Of a stretch of DNA of 64,000 nt, positions 12,596 through 24,531 are shown one piece after another. The DNA is taken from contig RCAB01000038.1 in assembly GCA_003640385.1 (NCBI GenBank), positions 186,001 through 250,000 on the forward strand, given 5' to 3'. The DNA is from Setaria digitata (lineage: Eukaryota > Nematoda > Chromadorea > Rhabditida > Setariidae). Both the position numbers and the translations under genes were made by a program. The notes below the pieces were generated by a model that saw only the letters and a list, made by a program, of their open reading frames with translations, ran no database searches and had not been told where the DNA came from. Position 1 is the first letter of the stretch; every line of letters starts with the position of its first letter.

Positions 12596-14168
12596 TTAAA
12601 TGATTGGGTCGTCCACCTCATCATCAATCGTCGGTTCATCATTTGTCTCATAAAGTTTGCATTTATTCTCGTCAATCTTGACATGCAAGTTTGAATGAAA
12701 CACTGCATTCAATGGCTTTTCATTATCCATTTCATGAATCGATTTTATCTCTTCAGCTGCTTTTTCCATTTCAGCTTTCATTTTCTGCAAATCAAATTTT
12801 GATTGAAAGTTCCAATTTTCTTTGTTTGAGAGATCCGTTTAGTTTTTTTTTTGAACAAGCAAGCAATTTTTGAACGGATACCTTACAGACTTCATCAATG
12901 TTACCCATAACTTTAACTTTGGTCATTGGTATGATATCCGCTTTTCTGCAATCAGATTCATTCTTGCTTACCTAATCTTCCTAGAATGTAATAATTTAAG
13001 ACTAGTTCGAATCTTAAAAAGCATCTAAAAGTGAAAGAAAGTTGATGTAAAGAAAATATTGCTTCAGCTGTCACATGTTGTCAAATTACATTTTATGTTT
13101 ATGAAACAGTTTTCAAATATATGTAATTTTCAACTTCAGCAAGAAAATGCAGATTAAATTAATAAAATGCAGCATATTAAAATATTTACTCTTTGTCGCT
13201 TTCGACTGATCCCTCAATTTGAGTCTGATCATCACATTTTTGTTCATCTTTTTTCTGTGCAGGAATGAGTTAAAATTATGTCAAATATCATTCTTTCTTA
13301 TTGTCAAGCTCTAAGATTTCTATTTAATTTTGTAAGAATATTAAAATTTAGTTACTCTTCCATTTAACCAACGAGTTCTAAGGTTTGGTACATGTCAGCT
13401 GCCAAATCGATGCAACTGCTGAAATAATCATCTCAATAAAGGTGTAAATCTATTCTTGCAAAGATGCATGCGTAGAAATGGAATAAAACCATCTCAGGCT
13501 TTTCGACTTTCTTCTCGTTTTCCCCTTTAATTGCGCCAGCTTTTGCATCTATCTGCAATTGAATTATTTTCACAATTCATATTCCGTTTAAAATCTTTTG
13601 ATTGTTCATTGATCATTTCTCTAAATGGTATGAATTTTCCGTTAATCTTTCTCCTTCATTCTTAATTTTTGACAGAAAAAATCCTTTATCACTTACAGTT
13701 TTTCGAATATTCGCTGTTTCAAACGTGTTAGTTTTAACTTCAGGGACAGCAGCAAGTGTGCCAGTTATTATTCCGGCAACTGGATTTGCCGTATTTGTGG
13801 CAGTAGGCAATGTAGCATGAACCGTCTTCTTCTTCCAGCAACACATTTGTAAGGGTGATAAAATCATCAATACAAATAGACTCTGAACCATTTTCCATAA
13901 CAAACATGCCAATGCTGAAATTTTAGTAGTGAACAAAGGGAACTGAAAGAAATGAAGAAGTTTTGAATATTTAAATTTTCTCTTTTTTTTTTTAAACTAG
14001 CGCAACAATTAGCAACAATTTATAAATAAAAAAAATGCCTTTAAATTTGCTCATAAATTTATTGCACTACTTTCAGAACTGCTATTAAAACTCTCTCCAA
14101 GTGAAGAAAATGCATGAATGACATACCCCCAGAATGACTGGAATATTGTAGTACCATTTGGGGGACAT
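12596..14168 (-). CDS. hypothetical single-pass membrane protein
   Basis: Unrecognised. Exons (coding order): 14168-14127, 13942-13697, 13552-13490, 13254-13190, 12945-12882, 12784-12596; 222 residues, all phases agree. The N-terminal part is hydrophobic (SALACLLWKMVQSLFVLMIL), followed by a Cys-Lys boundary (CCWKKK), as in a membrane span or signal anchor. The rest is hydrophilic, Lys/Glu-rich and partly coiled-coil-like (KMKAEMEKAAEEIKS), with an acidic end (TIDDEVDDPII). The start ATG at 14168 is tentative: the same frame stays open upstream to about 14255 through a Cys-rich stretch (SCCNDSAIELRCRGCQQ) after a hydrophobic segment, so a further upstream exon with a true signal peptide is possible. 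The gene converges tail to tail with the MSP-domain gene, about 400 bp away. Confidence 0.62.
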
Positions 14169-16026
14169 TTGCTGACATCCTCTGCACCTTAATTCAATTG
14201 CACTGTCGTTGCAACAGGAGACAACAGTAGTTTTATAAATGAAAGCAATCGTAAGAATTATAAAAGTTACAGTAGTGAATTAAGAGAATCATTTATATAT
14301 ATATTTGTTTTAGATTGGAAAATGAATATGAAAATTTTGAAAATTTTAAGAAATGTTATTTTGCGAAAACATCAAATGTCCTTTTCTCTTTTGTTCATTT
14401 CAAAGTTCAGTGTTAAATTCCTACAACAGGTCCTTTACTTCGCCTGCATTCTATGCTGACTACTTTAACTTTAATCAAGTTTTCGTTAATATCACCAAAC
14501 TGTTATGTCAAAAATTGGAAGCTATTCACAGATGTTAAATCATTAAGTCATTACGAGAACTAATGAAACTTTTAGCGCCCTTCATCAAATGATTAATTAG
14601 CAAATAATAGGTGATAACTATATATCACAATACATGTGATATACACAATTTGTTATATAACTGTAGAGATATATATTGGCTATTGTTAAAATGAATTATT
14701 GGATATTTGCGAGGATTTTAAGAAGGAATATTATCAAAAACTTTTCACTGTTTATAACAGCTCCTGTTTTGTCCCATATCTGTAATTTATGTGTCACGAA
14801 TGCTTATTTCTTGCATCTCGAGTTTACCATCATTGTTAATGTCTATGATAACGCTAGTGATAGTCATTGTCATTATCACATGTAGTAATCAAGCCGTCAA
14901 AAAGAATAACTATCATCAGAGAGCAAAACAGCAGAACAGGTTTGAAAAATAATGAAGAGTTAATGGCAAAAAATGATCGCGATTTTTTCTAATAACTAAA
15001 TTTGTAATTAGTCTGAAATGATTTAGCACAGTAGTTCAAATCATTTCCACAGAAATTAAGGTATGCTAAAAGTAAATGGTCTTGATTTGGAAATTCTTTC
15101 GTTGGGTGACATTCACAAATTGCCATAATATAAATGAAAAATCGTTTTCCGTTATCGGAACATATTTCCATTCTTCTCCAATTTTTGTTCCCAAATCGAT
15201 GAAAGAAGTGCAAAAGAGTCCCACTCAATTTCATTAAGCTGTTTACTGTTTTTTATAACTAATAAACTCACACACAATACCTGGATTATAAGTACCCTAA
15301 AATAACACTTGACTATAAAAATTTTACTCTTAAGTTTAAAGTATTACTCAATTTATGTTAATTTGCTATATTTGTCGCCTTTACACTTCTTAAGACTAGC
15401 TGGCTGCAAGTAGCATAATCAATAATTTTTGCAGCAATTCTAACATAAAAATTGCCAAAATTTTTGTTACACCTACAAATCACTATGGAAACAGAATGAG
15501 GACGATTTCACGAGTTAGCTTAGGCCATTAAACTTCATGCTTGCATGTTCGCTAGTCAGCAATTTATAAGATAGTGATGATAAGGATCCCCTTTTGATCA
15601 GTTTTATTTAGAAAGTGCCGAGTTTCATTGACACAAGTGTTATCCTTACCTATATAGGTGTCACTGAAATTCATTGATTGAAGGAAAAAGCACCTATATG
15701 TCATGTGCTTGCATTAAATTTTGGCCTGTTGCTTCAACTTTTACCATTCTAAGGTGATGTAAACTTATCATAAGCTTCTTATCAATCAATAATCTATCTC
15801 TTATGATATCAAATAATTTACACACTACTGTATTATTCCTTCGATAAATATTTTTACAACAACTGTCAAAGCAAAATTCTTTCTATTCTTTTTTATGCGA
15901 CCAGAAATATTTATATTTTGCTTCACTGCTAACACGATCACTTCCAAAATTTCTCTTTTGAAGGGAAAAGTGATAATATCATTTGTCAACAATGGCAGCA
16001 TAAAAAATATATGTGTGGAAGTTGCT
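14169..16026. other. intergenic
   Basis: Spacer between two divergently transcribed genes, so it should hold both promoters. The upstream end may contain further 5' exon sequence of the membrane-protein gene (to about 14255) and of the PACRG gene (frame open from 15895). No RNA gene or repeat was recognised. Confidence 0.5.
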
Positions 16027-18172
16027 ATGAAACAATCGGCTGTAAACTCGAAACTTCTCGAAAACAAACAAATAAAACCATCCATTTTGATGAAATCAAC
16101 CAGAGATTTTGTAAAAGAAAACAAGAAGTTACAAGGAAGTATTCGCAAGAAACAAAGTCCTATAAGACTGGTTTGTACCATTTTCGCGAATTCTGTCACT
16201 GAAAGATTAGATTTAAAAAAGAATTTAATGTTTGGATTCGTTTCGAAAAAAATCTAATTGACGAAATTTCCGGAATAATCAGAGCGAAATCAACAGCTGA
16301 AAAATTTAGGTAACAGCCTTTACGATTCAGTCTCAGCAAAAAAATACTGAAACTGGCAAACCACTTGCAAAGAGTTCTTCAAATTTCGAGAGGAATCAGG
16401 TTTGTCTTTTTCATTATATTTCTTAAATACTTCGATAATTTTTTGTGGAATAAAACTTTCATAAATCAGGAAACCAGTACAATAAGTCTGTCACTTAAAG
16501 TTATTGTTCCTCAAGTAATAATAACTAGTTGAGTTATTTTTTTAGGTTTACATTATAGTGTGCTATATAATTCTCAGATTTAGTTATTGGGTATTTTTTG
16601 CTTTTTCTAGATTCAAGATAATTACCAAGTTGCCTACTATTAGAGAGACGATTTGAAAAGAATTAAATTAATAGTTGATAAGATGTGGTATATAGTTAAT
16701 TAAAATTATTTTTGTTCAGTTTTCAAAGATTTTAATAGAATCGTACCCGTGCTACGGAATACTGGAAATATCTCAAGAGACAGCCATCTCCTCCTTCTAT
16801 TTCACTTTTTCTCTTGTTTTTGCATTAAGGCAAAATGGAATCGTTTCCGGATGTTGTATGATAATGGACATCTACCGGTACAATTAGAACAGCGTGGTAT
16901 CGGTAAATCTTCAAGAAGTATTCGATGGCTTGAAGATCCCAAAAATATATCCGCTGAACGTTTTGTAGATTTGCTAGTAAAGTTTTCATACGGCCTTCCA
17001 CTTCTTCAATATGTAAATATAAAAATATTTTGTTTTTAAATTTCAAATAAAATTCCAATGCCCCTAAATATTCGTTACTTCTCAATTAGAACTACAATTA
17101 TTTACGACATTTGAAAAATTTCGACAATATTTTTTGATTACAAGTGAAAAACAGAAAAATCTCGTAAAAGTTGGTATATTTAAATATGAGATGAATTTTT
17201 AATAGCAATTTAATTAAGAGGACATCAAACATTACTTATTCTATCATCAAATTCTTACTTGTCTAATTTATTTCAGCCATATGACTTGGTTGCGGAACAA
17301 GGTGTTCTTCACCTACTGAAGAACCATGTTGACAGCGAATCAGTCAAACTCTGCTTGCCTCAACTTGTTTGTTCTTCACTTCACTTAAATCTGCTTTTTT
17401 TACAAGTCCTCTGCTAAGGAAAGTTTCTACGAAACAGCCTGAATCCTTCTCAGGATGGAGCACAATCTTCAAGGAGCATTTATCTAATCACAAGCTATCG
17501 TTCTTTCCTGTTCACCCTATTCAGCTCGTCCTAATTAACTAATTAGCAGTCACCACTTAGAATATACCCCCTTAACTTGTCAACTCCAGCCAGTTGATAT
17601 TTATTATGATCTTTCGATGGAAATACTAAAGCCGAAAGTTTGCAGATTACATTCAGAGAGTGGCAATTTTTTTTTAATATGTTAATAGTTTTCTCTTAAC
17701 AAGTTTTTATACTTGCCTTTTTTTAAAGGTTCTTGCATTAAATGCAATGCTGCTGCTACCAGAAACTGCCAAAAAGAAAATGGCACTAATTATGATCATT
17801 CAACTTGCTCGAATACCACAATGTGGCCCAGCTTTGGTACCACACTACAGGCATCTTATTAGACCGTTATGTAAGCAATCTATCAAGATAGAATTACCAA
17901 ATTATATTTAATTCTATGCTACCAGAACACTGGAATTACCATTTGTAATTTTAGACTTTTTTCTAATAAGTTTTCACGATATTGCAGTTATGTTATCAAA
18001 CAAGAACGCATATGATATGGAATACAAGCAAGGGAAGTCTGTTGAAGAATACGTTGAAGTAGCGTTAAACACCTTGGAGAAGACGGGTTATCCTAAAGCT
18101 TTTCAGGCTATCAAAAGTATCATCCCAACTTACGAAAGTTGCATGAAGGACTTTTGTACAATACATTCTTAG
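16027..18172 (+). CDS. PACRG homologue (parkin co-regulated gene protein)
   Basis: Exons 16027-16170, 16310-16399, 16830-17012, 17277-17366, 17729-17870, 17988-18172; 277 residues, phases consistent. A basic, divergent N-terminal region of about 80 residues precedes a PACRG/ROP-like alpha-solenoid. It starts at FRMLYDNGHLPVQLEQ, continues with YDLVAEQGVLHLLKNH, and ends with the family signature IIPTYESCMKDF. GPALVPHYRHLIRPL matches the conserved central helix. PACRG is a microtubule inner-junction protein of axonemal doublets, complexed with MEIG1 in mammals. Nematode sperm are amoeboid, so a function in sensory cilia or in meiosis is more likely; this is inference. The start is uncertain: the frame is open up to an ATG at 15895 (44 residues longer). 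A polyadenylation signal AATAAA lies at 18384-18389. Confidence 0.9.
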
Positions 18173-18383
18173 ACTTCAACTTCACGCACTTAACTGAGGT
18201 CAATGAACAAATCAAATTTTTTTTTTTCAAAGCTTCTACACATAGATAAGTACTTTTTTTTACAAAAGTGAAATAGTTGACTGCTGTCAGTGAGCAGCGA
18301 CAAGGTCTTACCTATTCCGCTTATATCAAAGAAAAGATTGTAAAGCAAGCCTAAATACCAAATATGCTAGGAAACTTATTGTA

Positions 18384-18389
18384 AATAAA
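18384..18389 (+). terminator. polyadenylation signal (AATAAA)
   Basis: AATAAA about 210 bp downstream of the PACRG stop codon and before the convergent kinase gene; fits the expected 3' end. Confidence 0.5.
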
Positions 18390-18562
18390 TGAAAATTCTT
18401 CCAAAGCTGAAAAAAAATTCTTTTTTCATTCCATTGCTTGTCCATCTAAAATGATTTCATCGCATACTAAGACTTGCAAAAATTAAAAGAACTTTTAATA
18501 CTTTCAGAATTTTATTACGATTTTCTTCTTGTATAATATAATCTTTTATTTTCTTGTTTGCG

Positions 18563-21500
18563 CTAATTTACATCGTTTTTTATTACTTCCCAGTCATATT
18601 CCAAATTATCTGGCACATCTTTTGGTAGCATTGTCTGCAAAATAAGTAATTTCGTTTTCGAGTTAAATTCCCTTCCAATGAATTTCACTTCAAGAAATTT
18701 ACTTTTAAAATGTTTAAGACTGAATAAACTTTTCCTAAATAGTTTTCTTCTATGTCAAAATTCGAATTTTATGGCCAAGAAATATGTATTTTGATGTTCT
18801 GATCATTTGACCTTTTAGAACTTTTCAACTTGCATCATCACAAAAATACAACTACATTTAAATACTGAATGAGCCTTTTTAAATTCTTAAAATATATAAA
18901 ATTTTCGTTGAATTGTAATTTAGACCTAAAAAAAATGTTGAAATAATGAGGGTTGGATGGCTTACATTGAACTTTCCAATAAGAAATGTATAATCAGGAA
19001 TTTGGTGATAATGTAACTGAGATAAATGTTTCATTATTGTTTCCATTTCTTTCGGCACAAATCTCAAAGATTTCAGAATGATTAGTTTCGAATCCATGAT
19101 AAGGATTATGAATAAATGATAGATTCCTCGTCAAATAAAGAATTTCTTTTTCATTGATGTCGATGCATCTACCAATCTTCACTACGACTTCATTTTCTAT
19201 ATTCAGTCTTTTCCTTTTCTTTTCGACAACGACAATTTCTGCCTAATTTCAAATGTTTGAAAATCGAGGAAATACTAAACAAATGAGAGATGTCACAGCT
19301 GAGTGAGAAATATATTGAAATTTTTTTTTTTTTAACTTCTCTCTTAAGTATTCTAGCAATCTATCGGAAGCGTTCTTTCCGAATTTCTTAGAATACGATT
19401 TTCGAATAATTTTTTAAGGAATTCATATCAGTGATGCACCTTCCAAATTCATCAAAAATGACGTTTTTCTTGAATTTGGCAATTTCATTGGGTTCCACTA
19501 ATGCGCTCCACGGTAGAAAGCCTTGAACAAGCTCAATCAACGAGTAAAACAAACTCCAAAAATCGTCCACAGGACCCTTAAGGATATTATTTTTATCTAG
19601 TTTTGTTGAAACCTATATAAAGTTTATATAAAGCCGATCAAAAATTCTTGAAACAACATAATTTTCAAAGTTTGCTTTTTCGCTATCTGTACAGTATTTT
19701 AAAATAATTTTCAATTCAAGTCTTGAGAATAATGAGTTAAAAATGCAACAGGAAAGAGATAGAGTGATCCATTCTATCAAAAAGATTGTACAATTTGCAC
19801 ATCCAGCAGAGATTGTGAAGTTTTGAGACAGTTAAATGACTTATTAAGAAATAACCTTAATTATCGTAATATGACTAGCAAACTACCTGATAATTTAAAT
19901 TTACTTCCACAGCAAGACTTTCATATTTCTCGTATTATAGCAAACAGAAATCCCTTACCTGATCTCGTCGTTCGTGCACGGTAACGGATACATACCGCAT
20001 AGTACCACGAAAACCTGCGTAATACCGTTGCTTCCGTACCATGCCATCATCAAAACGATACTGTCGAGCCATTCCAAAATCGATTACATAAATTGTTCGT
20101 TTGTGAGAGTATAGTCCAATGCAAATATTCGAAGGCTTCACATCTCTAAAAATTTCAAAACTTTTGCTAGTATTGTGCTTTGAACATACCTATTGCATCT
20201 CTGAAATATACAATAATGATCAAATGTATTTTAAATTATTTTAACCAGAAAGGTGTCATTCCAAAACCAAAAATAGTAATTAATTCTTTGTAACAGGTCT
20301 TTCAAATTCCAGTTTCATCAAGACTAAGTCTCCTGAATTTTTCGTGTTCTGCTGCTCAGCTTATTCCAAGGTTAAGTTTTGATATGACGTCATTATTTGA
20401 AGAAAGCAGTGAATCTCCAAAGTAGTTTTGCTAGGCTCCAAACCAAGTTTGCTAGATTTCCAGACTCTTCGATGTTGAATTTAGTTTTCTCCCTTCCAAT
20501 AAAGAGCAATGTACCTATGTATATATCCGATGTCGTGCACAGCTTTCAAAGCCGTTACAGACTGTAATCCCACACGTGAAACTGTCGGAACACTTAGACG
20601 TCTCTTTGGTTGACGTTTCCTTAGATCGCTCAAATTTCTCCCCAATATTTGCATGACAATGAAATTATACCCGCAGAAATTACCACTAGCATACTATAAT
20701 AATATGAAAATGAGGCTACTGACAGTTTTATTAAAATTCCGAAGAATTAATTATTTGATAATAAATTTTGTTAGAAAAAGTCAATAAAGATATATTTCGA
20801 CTTAAAAGAAGAAAAAAGATTACAAACTGTGGTATATTTGGTGTTCCCCGAAGTTTTAGCATCACCTTTTGCTCGAGTATAATTCGACCTGGTTCATGAT
20901 CCTCAGGTTCAATCTTTATAGCAAGTGCCGACTTGGTCCGCTTAAAACTTGAATGGTAATATTTATCATTGGGATGATTTGAATAGAAATTCTTTGCAGT
21001 GAAACATTTTTAGTACTTTCAAAAATTTTATAATTGATGCAAAACATCTTAGGAATTTACAATCGAATTATTTGTCCCTATCAAAAATTTCCTAACCAAA
21101 AGAATTTGACCTCATCAATGACACGATAGATCTGACCGAAGCCTCCACCACCAATCATTTTGTCCACCCGAAATTTGTAATCAATCACTTGTCCTTCTTT
21201 GAAATATTGTGGAGCACGCCGTCCATGTGGCTGATGTCGTTTGTCATACTTCAATTTTTCGAATTACAAACAGGTCCAAATTCAAATTCATTTTATATGA
21301 TTTCTGTAGCATATCGAGAAATAATCTAAGGGATAAGAATCTAATACTATTGAAATGAATTCTAAGAGATTTCTGGATAGAACTTCTTATGCGTATGTTA
21401 ACATTTTATATATTATTATTTCTCAACAAAGTATTATTGATCCTATGCAGAATCCTCTGGAGTGTTCGATTTCTAGAGATGAACTAAGTTTATGAACTTA

Positions 21501-21789
21501 TAATTGTCGTGTTAAGTTTTTATGGGTAACCACGACTTGCTTGTTTTCTGGTAGCAGTTGAACGGAACAAAATTAGAAGTTGGTCTTTCAGAAAAATTCT
21601 TCTTTGAGCACTTTTGAATTTTCTAAACAACTAAATAGTTGATAGTTCTTCCACTTATTCATTCTCATTTATATTATCATTTTTTTTCTGCAATATATGA
21701 GCAATAACTTGAGGATTAATGCTAGGGTGCAAACCATTTGCGAACAAATTTACCGCTTCGTCTTTAGCAATCACTTGAACTTCGGCCAT
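18563..21789 (-). CDS. CK1/TTBK-like protein kinase
   Basis: Exons (coding order): 21789-21754, 21248-21111, 20940-20824, 20693-20515, 20145-19959, 19612-19440, 19062-18966, 18634-18563; 332 residues, phases consistent. It encodes a whole Ser/Thr kinase domain of the casein kinase 1 superfamily. Seen: glycine loop IGGGGFGQIYRV, ATP-lysine motif ALAIKIE, catalytic loop IHRDVKPSN, DFGMARQY, the CK1 substrate-loop relative FRGTMRYVSVTVHERRD, VDDFWSLFYSLIEL, and the C-lobe helix FVPKEMETIMKHLSQL before HQIPDYTFLIGK. The length is typical of nematode CK1/TTBK-like kinases, a much-expanded group often expressed in the male germline. The loop before VDDFW is about ten residues longer than usual. The first exon (12 residues, donor gtaaat) and the weak acceptor at 21249 are the least certain parts. 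Confidence 0.88.
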
Positions 21790-23896
21790 GACGCCGTCTT
21801 TTTATTTTAGTTCCTCTGCAATTCTAATTTTTGTCTTTTTATATAAAAATAATTAATAAGAAAATCTTTTTGGGAATTATTAGAGAGAATAGTTAGCGGT
21901 TTTTAAACTGAATCATGAATTTTTTGCGAAAAAATTCGGGGCAAAGACAAAAAATTCCACTAATTCAACAATTAATAACTTTTTATCATTTTTTTTTGGA
22001 TGAGGGAAGAACATTGATCGCTGATCATGAATTAAATTTTCGAGACTTTGTGTTTGAAAATTAGACCACAATGATCAAGTTGCTAGGTTTCAAGGAAAGC
22101 AGTTGACTTTATAAAACGAGCTTTTTTTTACTTAAGATTAATCACCTCATCCAAATTTGTTATGCTACAAAGTTGAAATTATGATAATAGCTTTTGAAAT
22201 TATTGCAATCACTTTATCAAACTGAGTGATTTCTAGCTACATTACCGTCTTCTAATACTTTCCAAGGTGAAAACTACTAATGGAACCATTTCTGCCTCAC
22301 TTATTTTATCTAAGGCTTACATAAGCCACATTCATTGATTCATTAACCACTTCAGTATTTGTTATGGTAAGTCCACAGACCGTTTTAAATATCCAGCCAC
22401 CGCGCAAGGCACAATATAAATAAAGTGCCTATTGTTTAGAAATTTGCAATTTATAAGTTGAAAAAGGCGCAAATGGCAGAATTAAAAGGCTTTATTTTCA
22501 AAATTTGATTTGAATATTTAGAATGAGAGATAAAAAAAGCTCATTTTGCACACTAATTAATTTAAAAGAAGGGAACCTATTTACTAGTGACAGTGTGAAG
22601 TTTCCCAGAGGAAAGAAAAGGTGAAGAAAACTCCCGCACTCTTTTTTTAGGTTATAGAAGGAAAACCATTGTCAAATAAAGTTTAGAAAAGGAATAATTA
22701 AATTAATTTGGAAGATACAAGATTAAATTCAATCCATGGTTTTTTTTAAAATTGATATAATATTTTCTTTGATTAAAAACCAAATTATTTGAATGGCATA
22801 TTTTTAGGCAGGGAGATTTTATTTTTCATTTAAGTCCTTTATATCCTATTATTAGAGACAATAAATTTAGCAATGACCGAGATTTTATACCTTTTAATTA
22901 GGAAAAATAAACAAAGTGATACTGCCATATGCAACTGAAATATTTCAAATCCTAAATCAAAACTTTACATCTCAACACGACACCTAATAACATTAACGTT
23001 AATAGTAATACCTCATAATTTAAGATTTGTTCAACTTCATTGAATTATGAAAAAAGAGCAGTGATATTAACCTTTTGCTGACAAAAGTGATGAACTAATG
23101 ATGAACTAATCGCGATAATAAGAGAATTTATTAAGAAACGGATAAATGATTCGTCATTGATATAATACCCGTTCATTAATGAAATTAATTGTTTGCAGAA
23201 AAAACATTTAAAACACAAACATCAAAAGAACAGTGTAATCATTGTGTTTCCAATTAGTCACAGAAACTTTCTATTAAATTGTTACAGTGAGCAATAAACA
23301 ACATCACGTTAAAGAGTTCAAGAATGTGAATTTTTTGGATCAACGCTTAAAACTCTGTTTACAAAAAAAAAAATAGAGTATGAGTGGAAGGCAAGTTTTC
23401 GGCTGATAAGAATATGATAACTACGAAAATGATAGATGATACTCACTGTAATGGAATACAGCACCTTTCTTCATTCATCTGCTATTTAGTGGGCGAAGAA
23501 CTTGACGAAAGTATTATTGAAACCAACAATGGAAAGACTGAGTAGAATTCAATTTTGTAAAAGCTATAAAATGAAACAGATCCTTTTTAAGCTAACATAT
23601 TGTTACTATTGACCTCCAAGTTCTCTCCACTAATTTCTTTTTATAAATTATGATGTTTGGAGAAGGCAAGTGCACAACGAATCGATCAAATAGTATACGA
23701 AAATTATCAGTTAAGAAGAATCATTGATCCTTATCTTATAAAAACGATTGTATGAGAATTCGATGAAGTTAATATGAGCCATCTTTCAAGGTGATAAGTG
23801 AGTGATAAGAAAACAGACATCGTTTGAGGCATTTCATTCAATGTATTTCGAGCAAATTACGAGTTCGATTAAACAAGAAGACCATTGACGAGCACG
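21790..23896. other. intergenic, AT-rich
   Basis: No coding region, RNA gene or mobile element was recognised. ORFs are short and AT-rich. A small direct duplication of an 11-bp unit (tgatgaactaa) lies near 23088-23110. Confidence 0.5.
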
Positions 23897-24118
23897 ATGG
23901 TTGATAAAAGACTTAAAAAAGCATTTCAGGAAGCTCAAATTATATCAGAAAAGCATTATGTTACTGTGAGATTTTGTTGCTCTTCCACTACTAGATCTCT
24001 CTGAATCTGAATTCGCTCCCAGAAGTATATTCAGCAAATTAATGAAATACATCGAAAGTGGAAATGCCTTCAAATGGCAGTGCTCAGCAGAAAGAGAATA
24101 GTTTTGGATAACCTCTAG
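23897..24118 (+). CDS. candidate small two-exon gene, 53 residues
   Basis: Unrecognised. Exon 1 (23897-23965) runs from ATG to a gtgaga donor; exon 2 (24026-24118) follows a 60-bp intron ending in a pyrimidine-bearing ag and ends at TAG. The product is basic and amphipathic: MVDKRLKKAFQEAQIISEKH, then a helical stretch with QQINEIHRKWKCLQMAV. An in-frame stop lies just upstream of the ATG, so the start is fixed if the model is right. Intron size, phase match and sustained codon quality over both exons support it. No family assignment is possible by eye, and it could be two exons of a longer transcript. Confidence 0.42.
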
Positions 24119-24531
24119 CTAAACGCTGAATTAATTATTCAAAATTAAGCGGATTTGACGCATTACCTCATTAACTCAATAAACATAACAATAAACGCAA
24201 TCAGCTTTCTGCAGATACGTCGTTACAATTTTTATAGAATTTAGACAAGACTTCATAAGAGCTAGTCAATTTCCAAAGTAGCACTGTTTTATTTTCTATA
24301 CTGTTTTCAAAATTTTTCCTCTGCTACCTTTTGCAATTTCATGGCACCAAAAAATCCCATTTGGACAGTTTGAATAATATTTATGAAAAACTAAACTAAA
24401 TGAAGCAAAGCATTTTAGCAGCACTGAACGACATTTCGACAGAAAACAAACAAATCTAGCCATGTTGAAACTCCCAAATTTAACTATTTGGCAATTTTTG
24501 TAGTTGAATCTATCATTTGACTTTGCTGAAT

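Noticed and set aside
15825..16199. 124-codon minus-strand ORF
   Set aside because: Antisense to the PACRG first exon, whose splice phases fit downstream exons.
21648..21789. 44-residue ORF resembling MOZART1 (MZT1), with GLHPSINPQVIAHIL aligned to the family's GINPEAL..VI motif
   Set aside because: The same ATG gives a 12-codon first exon (donor gtaaat) that joins in phase to the kinase, which otherwise has no start codon; the MZT1 match is short and lacks the family's N-terminal half.
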